Shown here one piece after another: positions 1 to 6,966 of a stretch of 45,108 bases of DNA; the stretch's first letter is position 1, and every line of letters starts with the position of its first letter. Both the position numbers and the translations under genes were made by a program. The stretch is from NCBI GenBank assembly GCA_964591605.1, contig CAZQEN010000012.1, positions 1 through 45,108 of the forward strand, written 5' to 3'. The stretch is from CAYLLT01 sp964591605. GTDB lineage: Bacteria > Planctomycetota > Phycisphaerae > UBA1845 > PWPN01. A model generated the notes under the pieces. It was not told where the DNA came from. It saw only the letters and a list, made by a program, of their open reading frames with translations, and made no database searches.

Positions 1-126
1 CGCTGCACCGACCACCGCAACAACCACGACCTATACAGCCACGACCCCCACATGCAGGGCGAGCTCGACGAACTCATCACCGCCCTCCAGGAGTACGACC
101 TTCAACAGCGCCTCAAAAACCTCTGA
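1..126 (+). CDS. 3' end of an unrecognised protein gene
   Basis: Frame 1 is open from the first base to a TGA at 124-126 and gives the last 41 residues of a protein. The tail is hydrophilic and probably helical, ending in LQEYDLQQRLKNL. It has no motif that I can assign. The gene begins outside the window, and the hairpin repeat starting at 128 follows its stop directly. Coding is likely because the frame runs cleanly to a stop just before intergenic repeat sequence, but no function can be given. Confidence 0.55.
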   Translation, partial: RCTDHRNNHDLYSHDPHMQGELDELITALQEYDLQQRLKNL

Positions 127-127
127 C

Positions 128-171
128 GGGTGTCCCATCCTTTGCGAAGCAAAGGGCGGGGTCACGATGAT
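128..171 (+). repeat. Hairpin repeat family R1, copy A
   Basis: About 44 bp with a perfect 7-bp stem, CCTTTGC-GAA-GCAAAGG, inside conserved flanks (GGGTGTCCCAT to the left, GGGGTCACGATGAT to the right). Related copies lie at 8487-8530 and 11398-11441. It follows the stop codon of the partial gene directly. There is no T-tract, so it is not a classical terminator. It looks like a REP-type dispersed element. Confidence 0.75.
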
Positions 172-331
172 ACGAGCCACCACGGCCTCACCCTTTGAAC
201 CTCCTCATCGACCTGCATCCATCTCCCTTCGCGTGTTTTCATCATGTGGAGGTCTTCCCCCCTCCCGATCATCGCGACCGCGCCCCTCGTTGCGCGAGGA
301 GTGGACCACTCGACCGTCCCCATTGACCGAT

Positions 332-360
332 GTGACGCACCGACCCGTTTTCCGTATGAT
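332..360 (+). promoter_or_regulatory. Candidate sigma-70-type promoter of rnr
   Basis: GTGACG (332-337) and TATGAT (355-360) are separated by 17 bp. The -10 is strong and the -35 is moderate. Transcription would begin near 367, some 30-50 nt before the proposed rnr starts. This is consensus reading only. The rest of 172-395 shows no gene I can support. Confidence 0.4.
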
Positions 361-395
361 GATCGCCCAGCGCGGGCGATCACGAACTGTTCAGC

Positions 396-2792
396 TTGAT
401 AAGGACCAGAACGATTCCCAAGAGAAACCGAACCGACATTTCCAGTCAGATCCTCCAGCACGTGGGCGACAAAACTTACCGCCCCGTGCAGCTCCGACGC
501 CTCGCCCAGACCATCGGCGTGCATGAACACGAATTCAACGAGTTCCGCATCGCCGTCAAAACCCTGATGAAGGCCGGACGCATCGTCCTGGGCGCCAACG
601 AGGCGGTCATGCTGCCCGAAGGCGCCAAAACCATCGTCGGCCGCTTCCGGGGCCACGCCCGCGGATTCGGATTCGTCATCCCCGAGTCCCCCGCCGAGCA
701 CGGCGACCTCTTCATCCCCCCCGGCGCGACCGGGACCGCCATCACCGGCGACATCGTCGCCGCCCGCATCACCCGGCGCAAAAACGGCGGCGAGGGCCTG
801 CGCGTCGAGGGCGAAATCGTCGAAGTCGTCCAGCGCAGCCAGAACCGATTCGTCGGCGAGCTCGTCCAGGACGGCAAGCAGTGGCTCATGGTCCCCGACG
901 GCAACCTGCTCCACGCCCCCGTTCTGCTCGGCGACGTCAGCTCGACTCGGGCGAAGCCCGGCGACCAGGTCGTCGTGGAAATCAGCGAGTTCCCGACGCC
1001 GACGCGCCCGGCCCGCGGCGTCGTGGTCGAGGTCCTCGGCCGGCGCGGCGACCCGGGCATCGATACGCTCAGCGTGATCCGCCAGTACGGTTTCCGCGAG
1101 GCGTTCCCCGACGAGGTCATCGAAGATGCCCGCCGGTCGATCCGCGAGCACAATCTCGACGACGAACTCGAACGCCGCGAAGACCTGCGCAGCCAGGTCG
1201 TCATCACCATCGACCCGGACGACGCGAAAGACTTCGACGACGCCATCTCCCTCCGCCGCGTCGGGCGTCACCTCGAGCTCGGCGTGCACATCGCCGACGT
1301 CTCCACATTCGTGCAGCCCGGTCGGCCGCTCGACCATGAAGCCGGCCTTCGCGGCAACAGCATCTACTTCCCGCGCCACGTCCTGCCCATGCTGCCGGAG
1401 GTGCTCAGCAACGGCCTGTGCAGCCTGCAGGAAGGGCAGCCGCGCCTCACCAAATCCGCATTCATCGAGTACGACGCCCGCGGCCACCGAAAATCCAAAC
1501 GCTTTGCCAACACGGTGATTCAATCCACAAAACGGCTGACCTATCGCGAGGCGCAGGCCATCCTCGACGGGAAAACCGCGGGCCACGAAGCGCCCGTCGT
1601 CGCCCTGCTCAAGGAACTCGAGCATCTGGCCCAGACGATCCGCAAACGCCGCCTCAGCCAGGGCATGCTCGTGCTCGACCTGCCCGGCGTCGAGCTCGTG
1701 CTCAACGACGACAACGAAGTGATCGGCGTCGAGCCCGAGGACACCAGCTTCACGCACACGCTCATCGAGATGTTCATGGTCGAGGCCAACGAGGTCGTCG
1801 CTGAGCTCATGACCGACTTGGGCGTGCCGCACCTGCGACGCATCCACCCCGAGCCTCCGCCCGACGCCCAGAGCAAGCTCGCCAGCTTTCTGCGGGCCCT
1901 CGGCAAGCCCGTCCCCAAGAAACTCGACAAGCCCGACCTGATCCGTCTGCTCGACAGTGTCCGCGGCCAGCCCGATGCGTTCGCCGTCAACCTCTCCGTG
2001 CTCCGTTCGATGTCGCAGGCCGAATACTCGCCGAAGATGATCGGCCACTTCGCCCTCGCGAGTCAGCACTACTCGCATTTCACCTCGCCGATCCGCCGTT
2101 ACCCCGACCTGGTCCTGCACCGTCAGCTCGACCTCTACCTCACCGGCAAGCTCCGCGGCCGTAAGGACCGCAAGTCGGCCCCGTCGGAAGACACGCTCCT
2201 GCAGATCGGCAAGCGCTGCAGCTACACCGAGCGCCGGGCCGAAGACGCCGAGCGCGAGCTGCGTCTGGTCAAGATGCTGCGGTTCCTCGAGACCCGAGTC
2301 GGCGAAGTGGAGGAGGGCGTCGTCACCGGCGTCACCAACGTCGGCGTGTTCGTGCAGCTCCGCAAATACCTCGTGGACGGCCTCATCCGCATGCACGACC
2401 TCCCGGACGACTGGTGGGAAGTCAATCCCCAGGGCGGCTACATGATTGGCCAGCGCACGCGCCAGCGCATCGGCATCGGCCACCTGGTCACCGTGCAGAT
2501 CGCGGGCGTCGACCTCGCCGGGCGCGAGCTCGACCTCGTCCTCGCCGCCCCGCCCGGCCAGTCGGCCGCCCAACCCTTCCGCGAAGGCCGCGGCCGCGGC
2601 CGTCGCTCCAGGGGCCTCCCGCAGCGCCCCGCGCAGCAGGAACACAGCCGTACCCGCGGCGCATGGCCATCACGTCCCTCGCCGGGTGCCGGCCGCGGCC
2701 GTCGCTCGAATCGAACCGCCGGACCGCGCGGCCCCGCTTCAGGCCCATCGCATCGCACCTCCCGCCATCCCCGCCGCGGCAGGAGACGGTGA
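396..2792 (+). CDS. rnr: Ribonuclease R (3'-5' exoribonuclease)
   Basis: RNase R degrades structured RNA processively from the 3' end in the cytoplasm. The order of domains fits: an N-terminal winged-helix-like part (about 10-75), cold-shock/OB folds (about 80-240), the RNB catalytic domain with DPDDAKDFDDA near residue 275 (metal-binding aspartates) and HFTSPIRRYPDL near 565, then an S1 domain (about 640-715). The last 70 or so residues form an Arg/Gly/Pro-rich basic tail, often seen in RNase R and likely to bind RNA. At 798 residues the length is normal. The start is uncertain. TTG at 396 is the first usual start codon in frame, but the only good Shine-Dalgarno (AAGGA, 401-405) lies inside that ORF, 8 nt before an in-frame ATT at 414. 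A promoter with a perfect -35 for gcvT begins just after the stop. Confidence 0.95.
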   Translation: MIRTRTIPKRNRTDISSQILQHVGDKTYRPVQLRRLAQTIGVHEHEFNEFRIAVKTLMKAGRIVLGANEAVMLPEGAKTIVGRFRGHARGFGFVIPESPAEHGDLFIPPGATGTAITGDIVAARITRRKNGGEGLRVEGEIVEVVQRSQNRFVGELVQDGKQWLMVPDGNLLHAPVLLGDVSSTRAKPGDQVVVEISEFPTPTRPARGVVVEVLGRRGDPGIDTLSVIRQYGFREAFPDEVIEDARRSIREHNLDDELERREDLRSQVVITIDPDDAKDFDDAISLRRVGRHLELGVHIADVSTFVQPGRPLDHEAGLRGNSIYFPRHVLPMLPEVLSNGLCSLQEGQPRLTKSAFIEYDARGHRKSKRFANTVIQSTKRLTYREAQAILDGKTAGHEAPVVALLKELEHLAQTIRKRRLSQGMLVLDLPGVELVLNDDNEVIGVEPEDTSFTHTLIEMFMVEANEVVAELMTDLGVPHLRRIHPEPPPDAQSKLASFLRALGKPVPKKLDKPDLIRLLDSVRGQPDAFAVNLSVLRSMSQAEYSPKMIGHFALASQHYSHFTSPIRRYPDLVLHRQLDLYLTGKLRGRKDRKSAPSEDTLLQIGKRCSYTERRAEDAERELRLVKMLRFLETRVGEVEEGVVTGVTNVGVFVQLRKYLVDGLIRMHDLPDDWWEVNPQGGYMIGQRTRQRIGIGHLVTVQIAGVDLAGRELDLVLAAPPGQSAAQPFREGRGRGRRSRGLPQRPAQQEHSRTRGAWPSRPSPGAGRGRRSNRTAGPRGPASGPSHRTSRHPRRGRRR

Positions 2793-2794
2793 GT

Positions 2795-2823
2795 TTGACA
2801 TCAATTCGCGCGAAGGCTACTTT
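2795..2823 (+). promoter_or_regulatory. Candidate promoter of the gcv operon
   Basis: A perfect -35 TTGACA (2795-2800) is followed after 17 bp by TACTTT (2818-2823), a weak -10. It lies in the 88-bp gap between rnr and gcvT and would start transcription near 2830. I see no recognisable glycine riboswitch between it and gcvT. Confidence 0.4.
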
Positions 2824-2826
2824 CCG

Positions 2827-2853
2827 TTCACGGGCGGGCGGACCACCCGTGAA
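2827..2853 (+). promoter_or_regulatory. Hairpin between rnr and gcvT
   Basis: Perfect 8-bp arms TTCACGGG (2827-2834) and CCCGTGAA (2846-2853) enclose an 11-nt loop. No T-run follows. The hairpin would sit at the very 5' end of a transcript from the promoter at 2795, so it may stabilise that mRNA or help end the rnr transcript. Confidence 0.4.
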
Positions 2854-2880
2854 TCGCACGCGCAGCGAGGGCAGGATTCT

Positions 2881-3981
2881 GTGACCAGCTCCAGCTCCAC
2901 CACTCTGCTCCACACCCCCCTGCACGACCTGCACGTGCAGCTCGGCGCGAGAATGGTCGACTTCGCCGGCTGGGATATGCCCGTCCTCTACACCGGCATC
3001 GTCGAAGAGCACCTGCACACGCGCCGTGCCGCTTCGATGTTCGACGTCTCGCACATGGGGCGTCTGGAACTGTGGGGCGACGCGGCCGAGACCCTGCTCC
3101 AGAAGGTCTGCACCCGCCAGCTCGGCGATATGGCGCCCGGCCAGTCGCGTTACAGCCACGTCTGCCACGAGCGCGGCGGCATCCTCGACGACGTCATCGT
3201 CTCGAAATACGAAGACCACTGGCTTGTCGTCTGCAATGCCTCCAACCGCTCGACAATCGTCTCCTGGCTCGAGCAGCACAGGCCCTCGCAGGGAGTTGAG
3301 CTGCGCGACCGGACCACCGAAACGCTCATGATCGCCCTCCAGGGGCCGAAGGTCATCCCCAGGCTCGGCAGCATCCTGCCCCTGCCCATCGGCGAGCTGA
3401 AGCGATATCGATTCCTCACCGGCGATTACTTCGGCGTACCCTACACGGTCGCTCGCAGCGGCTACACCGGCGAGGACGGCGTCGAGGTGATCCTGCCCGC
3501 GCTGGCCGCTCAGTTCGTGCCCGGCATCCTCGGCGGCGAGGGCGACGACGTGCTCAAGCCCGCCGGCCTGGGGGCGCGCGACACGCTCCGCCTCGAGGCT
3601 GCGATGCCGCTCTATGGCCACGAGCTGGACGACAAGATTGACCCGCTTTCGGCGGGCCAGGCCTGGTGCGTGGACCTCAAGAAGGAATTCATTGGCGTGC
3701 AGGTGCTGCGCAAGATCGCCGAGGCCGGCTCCGACTACCAACTCGTCGGCCTGGAGCTGGCCGGAAAGCGCATCGCCCGCCAGGGCGCGAAGATCAGCAG
3801 CGGCAACGACGTGATCGGCCGCGTCACCAGCGGTACGCTCTCGCCCACCCTGGGCAGGAGCATCGCCATGGGCTACGTCCAGCGCACCCACGCGGACGTC
3901 GGCCGGAAACTGACCATCGACATCGGCGGCCAGCCGGTCGAAGCGACGACCGTCCCGCTGCCGTTCTACAAAAGGAGTTAA
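2881..3981 (+). CDS. gcvT: Glycine cleavage system T protein (aminomethyltransferase)
   Basis: GcvT moves the methylene group from aminomethyl-dihydrolipoyl H protein to tetrahydrofolate and releases ammonia. The protein has the family N-terminus (TPLHDLHVQLGARMVDFAGW), then FDVSHMGRLEL, SGYTGEDGVEV and GLGARDTLRLEA for the folate-binding GCV_T domain, and a C-terminal barrel with RVTSGTLSPTLGRSIAMGYV. The start is GTG at 2881, giving 366 residues, which is typical. The frame stays open upstream to 2446, but that part overlaps rnr and has no family similarity. It is the first gene of the glycine cleavage operon, with gcvH downstream beyond a large inverted repeat. Confidence 0.96.
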   Translation: MTSSSSTTLLHTPLHDLHVQLGARMVDFAGWDMPVLYTGIVEEHLHTRRAASMFDVSHMGRLELWGDAAETLLQKVCTRQLGDMAPGQSRYSHVCHERGGILDDVIVSKYEDHWLVVCNASNRSTIVSWLEQHRPSQGVELRDRTTETLMIALQGPKVIPRLGSILPLPIGELKRYRFLTGDYFGVPYTVARSGYTGEDGVEVILPALAAQFVPGILGGEGDDVLKPAGLGARDTLRLEAAMPLYGHELDDKIDPLSAGQAWCVDLKKEFIGVQVLRKIAEAGSDYQLVGLELAGKRIARQGAKISSGNDVIGRVTSGTLSPTLGRSIAMGYVQRTHADVGRKLTIDIGGQPVEATTVPLPFYKRS

Positions 3982-3984
3982 CCC

Positions 3985-4079
3985 CAGAGACGATTCGGAG
4001 TGGTAGGGTGGGCTCTGCCCACCATCCGCCGACGATCATCGCTCATCATGGTGGGCAGAGCCCACCCTACCCGTCTCTG
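3985..4079. repeat. Large inverted repeat between gcvT and gcvH
   Basis: Two perfect 24-bp arms (4002-4025 and 4048-4071) carry the TGGGCAGAGCCCACCCTAC type of core. Shorter outer arms, CAGAGACG (3985-3992) and CGTCTCTG (4072-4079), flank them. Each arm is itself partly palindromic. As RNA it would form a very stable cruciform-like structure inside the operon. Elements with this core recur in planctomycete genomes, as far as I recall. Confidence 0.85.
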
Positions 4080-4105
4080 CGGTTCAATGACCAGGAGGCT
4101 TCGGA

Positions 4106-4486
4106 GTGGACCCGGTACCGACGGATCGCAAATACAGCAAGACGCACGAATGGTTCAAAGTCGAAGGCGACACCGTGCGCATCGGCATCACGAAGTTCGC
4201 CGCCGACGAGCTGACGGATATCACGTTTGTCTCCATGCCGCCAGTCGGCAAAAAAATCGAAGCCGGCGGCACCTTCGGCGAGATCGAATCGGTCAAGGCC
4301 ACCAGTGAGCTCTTCTCCGCCGTCGCCGGCGAGGTCGTCGAGACCAACAAGCTGCTCTCCGACAAGCCCGAGCTCGTCAACAACGACGCCTTCAACCAGG
4401 GCTGGATGATCCGCCTCAAAGCCACCGACCTCAAACCCCTTGACGCGCTGATGGATGCGAAGGCGTATCAGGACATGATCGGATGA
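4106..4486 (+). CDS. gcvH: Glycine cleavage system H protein
   Basis: GcvH carries the lipoyl arm that shuttles the aminomethyl group between the P, T and L proteins. The 126-residue protein has the H-protein signature KTHEW and the lipoylation motif GEIESVKATSEL, with Lys64 as the modified residue. It ends with the usual helical tail (NQGWMIRLK...). The GTG start at 4106 is fixed by a strong Shine-Dalgarno AGGAGG at 4093-4098. Its stop overlaps the next gene by four bases (ATGA), so translation of the two is probably coupled. The LipM-like protein at 9261-10007 is a plausible source of the lipoyl precursor. Confidence 0.97.
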   Translation: MDPVPTDRKYSKTHEWFKVEGDTVRIGITKFAADELTDITFVSMPPVGKKIEAGGTFGEIESVKATSELFSAVAGEVVETNKLLSDKPELVNNDAFNQGWMIRLKATDLKPLDALMDAKAYQDMIG

Positions 4487-4908
4487 TGCGCAAAGGGGGA
4501 GAGCTTCGGATAGAACGCAGCTTCCCCGAACTCGCGCTCTGCCCGACACCGCCTGACCGGGAGGAAGCGGAACGGATCATCAGACACAAATTGAGTTCAG
4601 AGGGTTTCTGGATCGGTCTTAGCATGGTAAATGTCGGGGCGGCCGTTCTTCTGAGCGCTAATGGCATACTGACAATAAGCAGTCTCTGGTGGATGGCGAG
4701 CATCGCAGTTACAGCCAACCTGCTGGCTTTTGCGATCAGAGCTGTCGGCATCGCAACCTTCGTCAAACCGGATGTTCACAGCCTGCTGCGACGTAGACTG
4801 AATCAACTGGGCGTTCGAATCTGCCTCAACTGCGGGTACGATCTACGTGCACAAACCGAGCATCGGTGTCCGGAATGTGGCCATGCCACCGAAGAAACCA
4901 GCGAGTAA
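4483..4908 (+). CDS. Small membrane protein with C-terminal zinc ribbon
   Basis: This 141-residue protein has a polar N-terminus, two predicted membrane helices (about 43-66 and 68-90) and a C-terminal ribbon CLNCGYDLRAQ...CPECG whose four cysteines should bind zinc. Proteins ending in this NCGYDLR/CPECG ribbon are numerous in Phycisphaerae-like planctomycetes, and I know of no assigned function. It overlaps gcvH by ATGA and ends three bases before gcvPA, so it is co-translated within the glycine cleavage operon. Its codons look less GC-rich than those of its neighbours. A role in glycine cleavage is not implied by sequence; it may be a passenger. Confidence 0.85.
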   Translation: MMRKGGELRIERSFPELALCPTPPDREEAERIIRHKLSSEGFWIGLSMVNVGAAVLLSANGILTISSLWWMASIAVTANLLAFAIRAVGIATFVKPDVHSLLRRRLNQLGVRICLNCGYDLRAQTEHRCPECGHATEETSE

Positions 4909-4911
4909 GGG

Positions 4912-6249
4912 ATGAACTACACTCAACTCACTGAACCCGACCTCCAGCACATGCTCTCGACGATCGGCGTGAGTCGGATCGACGAGCTCTTCCTTGATAT
5001 TCCGCCCAAAGCGCGGCTCGATCGTCCGCTCGGCGTACCCGAGCCGCTCAACGAGCTTGAGCTGCTCGCCGATCTGAGCCGCCTCGCCGGCGCGAACACG
5101 GCTTGCGACCAGCTCACTTGCTTCCTGGGCGGCGGAATGTACGACCACTTCATCCCGACCGTGGTTGACTCGCTCGCGAGTCAGAGCGAATTCGTCACCG
5201 CCTACACGCCGTACCAGGCCGAGGCCTCGCAGGGCTCGCTCCAAGCGTTCTACGAGTACCAGACGCTCATCTGCCAGCTCACCGGCATGGACGTCTCGAA
5301 CGCCTCGCTCTACGAAGGGGCGACCGCGGCGGCCGAGGCCGTGCTCATGGCCCGATCCGTCAACGGCCGTCGACGCGTGGTCGTCTCGTCGGCCGTCCAC
5401 CCCGACACGCGCGGCGTGCTCGCAACGTATCTTCAGAACCTGCCGATGGACCTGGTCGTCGTCGAGACTGTCGGCGGCCGCACGAGTCCCGAGGATCTGC
5501 GGCGGGCGGTGAACGACGAGACCGCGGCCGTGCTCATCCAGACGCCCAACTTCCTGGGCTGCGTCGAATCGCTCGATCGCCTGGCCGCCATCGGCCACGA
5601 GGCCGGCGCGGTGGTCATCGCCGCCGTCGACCCGATCAGTTGCAGCCTGCTCAAGACGCCGGGCCAGCTCGGGGCCGACATCGCCGTCGGCGACGCCCAG
5701 CCGCTGGGCATCCCCATGTCGTATGGCGGCCCGACCTGCGGCTTCATGGCCTGCAAAGAGCCGTTCATGCGGAAGATGCCCGGCCGCCTCGTCGGCGCAA
5801 CCACCGACCGCGCCGGCCGCCGCGCCTTCTGCCTGACGCTCCAGACGCGCGAGCAGCACATCCGCCGCGAACGCGCCACCAGCAACATCTGCACCAACCA
5901 GGGCCTGCTCGCCCTGCGCGTGGCGATTTATCTGAGCGCGATGGGCAAACGCGGCGCGGCGCGGGTCGCGTCGCTCTGCCTCGACAAGGCGCACTATGCC
6001 GCCGGGCAGATCGCCGGCATCGAGGGCTTCGAGCTGCGCTTCAACGCCCCGTTCTTCAAGGAATTCGTGGTCCGCACGCGCAAGGACGTCAACCGCGTCC
6101 TCGACCACGCCCGCAGCAAGGGCATCCTCGCCGGCGTGGCCCTGGGCCACTGGTATCCGGAGTTGAAGGATTGCCTGTTGATCGCCGTTACGGAAAAGCG
6201 TACGAAAGCCGAAATTGATGCACTGGCAGCGGTACTGGCAGAGGTATAA
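4912..6249 (+). CDS. gcvPA: Glycine dehydrogenase (decarboxylating) subunit 1
   Basis: This is the N-terminal half of a split P protein. With subunit 2 it decarboxylates glycine and loads the aminomethyl group onto lipoyl-GcvH. The 445-residue length is normal. Family stretches are easily seen: FLGGGMYDHFIPTVVDSL, TPYQAEASQGSLQAFYEYQ, MSYGGPTCGF, RVTLQTREQHI-like LQTREQHIRRERATSNICT. The PLP lysine is in subunit 2, as expected for split enzymes. The ATG at 4912 lies three bases after the zinc-ribbon gene, with TAAGGG just before it. A 28-bp inverted repeat pair follows the stop. Confidence 0.97.
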   Translation: MNYTQLTEPDLQHMLSTIGVSRIDELFLDIPPKARLDRPLGVPEPLNELELLADLSRLAGANTACDQLTCFLGGGMYDHFIPTVVDSLASQSEFVTAYTPYQAEASQGSLQAFYEYQTLICQLTGMDVSNASLYEGATAAAEAVLMARSVNGRRRVVVSSAVHPDTRGVLATYLQNLPMDLVVVETVGGRTSPEDLRRAVNDETAAVLIQTPNFLGCVESLDRLAAIGHEAGAVVIAAVDPISCSLLKTPGQLGADIAVGDAQPLGIPMSYGGPTCGFMACKEPFMRKMPGRLVGATTDRAGRRAFCLTLQTREQHIRRERATSNICTNQGLLALRVAIYLSAMGKRGAARVASLCLDKAHYAAGQIAGIEGFELRFNAPFFKEFVVRTRKDVNRVLDHARSKGILAGVALGHWYPELKDCLLIAVTEKRTKAEIDALAAVLAEV

Positions 6250-6259
6250 GAAGACGAAA

Positions 6260-6411
6260 AAAGAGCCGCGGGCTTCAGCCCGCGCGGTCTTCCGATAAGG
6301 GCGAACGCAGCATCCGCGAGGAGATCGAGACGAGAACGACGGGGCATGGCGACGAGAATGAGAGCTTCAACGAGTCCGCAGTGCCGCGCGGGCTGAAGCC
6401 CGCGGCTCTTT
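6260..6411. repeat. Inverted repeat pair, GCCGCGGGCTTCAGCCCGCG type
   Basis: Perfect 28-bp arms at 6260-6287 and 6384-6411 flank about 96 bp of sequence with no gene I can recognise. Each arm contains the palindromic GCGGGCTTCAGCCCGC core. The right arm ends 15 bp before the TTG start of the next gene. Arms of this kind are dispersed repeats in planctomycetes and related phyla. Confidence 0.85.
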
Positions 6412-6426
6412 GAGAGGTCAACTGCA

Positions 6427-6810
6427 TTGGGTTACGACGTCGAATTCATCCAGCTCCCCTCCGCGGACGGCCTGAAGTTCCCCGTCCCGGATGCGGATGC
6501 GAAGAAGTTGTTGAAGAAGGCAACGTCCTTCAAAGACACAGCCAAAGTGCGCGACCTGCTGCTCAAGCTCCCGGGCGCGAAGGCCGGGAAGGGCGACGCC
6601 ATCGACTACGTCGGCCAGGGTCTCAACTACGCCCGGTTCACCGTGAAAAAAGACCGTATCCACGTCGAAAACAACTGCGGCCCCAGGGAACTGCTCAAAA
6701 TCCACGAACACCTCATCGCGCAGTTGCAGAATCTGTGCATCCTCGACGTGCAGAGCGGCCAGTTGCACACGGCCAAGAGCCTTCAGGAATGGTGGGCGAA
6801 ACCGTTATAG
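6427..6810 (+). CDS. Unrecognised 127-residue soluble protein inside the gcv operon
   Basis: I do not recognise this family. The protein is soluble, alpha/beta in appearance, with MGYDVEFIQLPSADGLKFPV at the N-terminus and LKIHEHLIAQLQNLCILDVQ near the C-terminus. It has no obvious catalytic motif, signal peptide or membrane segment. The start is TTG at 6427, with GAGAGG upstream; there is no in-frame ATG nearby. It lies between gcvPA and gcvPB on the same strand. It is bracketed by two different inverted-repeat pairs (6260-6411 and 6834-6920), which suggests the segment was inserted into the operon. Balanced codon use and the short flanks support a real gene. Confidence 0.7.
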   Translation: MGYDVEFIQLPSADGLKFPVPDADAKKLLKKATSFKDTAKVRDLLLKLPGAKAGKGDAIDYVGQGLNYARFTVKKDRIHVENNCGPRELLKIHEHLIAQLQNLCILDVQSGQLHTAKSLQEWWAKPL

Positions 6811-6833
6811 TAGTGTGAGCAGAGTTCAGATGA

Positions 6834-6920
6834 ACCACGAAGGCACGAAGACACGAAGAAGGCACTTGAAAGAGCAGATCGACTCTTGCGCATTTCTTCG
6901 TGCCTTCGTGTCTTCGTGGT
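6834..6920. repeat. Inverted repeat pair, CCACGAAGGCACGAAGACACGAAG type
   Basis: Two 27-bp arms (6834-6860 and 6894-6920) are inverted copies that differ only by a swap of the GGC and GAC units in the 9-bp CACGAAGRC periodicity. The right arm is followed by a T-rich run (CCTTTTTT, about 6924-6931), so the hairpin may end transcription before gcvPB. This repeat type is widespread in planctomycetes and other environmental phyla, as I recall. Confidence 0.8.
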
Positions 6921-6966
6921 AATCCTTTTTTGAGTTGACCCGTTCGTATGATTGGTGAGATAGTTC

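Noticed and set aside
128..171. CRISPR-like interpretation of the R1 repeats
   Set aside because: The three copies are dispersed over 11 kb with no regular spacers and no cas genes.
162..2645. Long minus-strand open frame (827 codons) opposite rnr
   Set aside because: It is the antisense shadow of RNase R in GC-rich DNA. The composition is Asp/Val/Gly/Ala/His-rich with no motif, and the plus-strand protein is certain.
2446..2880. N-terminal extension of gcvT into rnr
   Set aside because: The open frame overlaps the certain RNase R coding region and encodes low-complexity Arg/Pro/Ala sequence. Family similarity starts at 2881.
2793..2880. Glycine riboswitch before gcvT
   Set aside because: The 88-bp gap is too short for the known aptamer and only a simple hairpin is visible.
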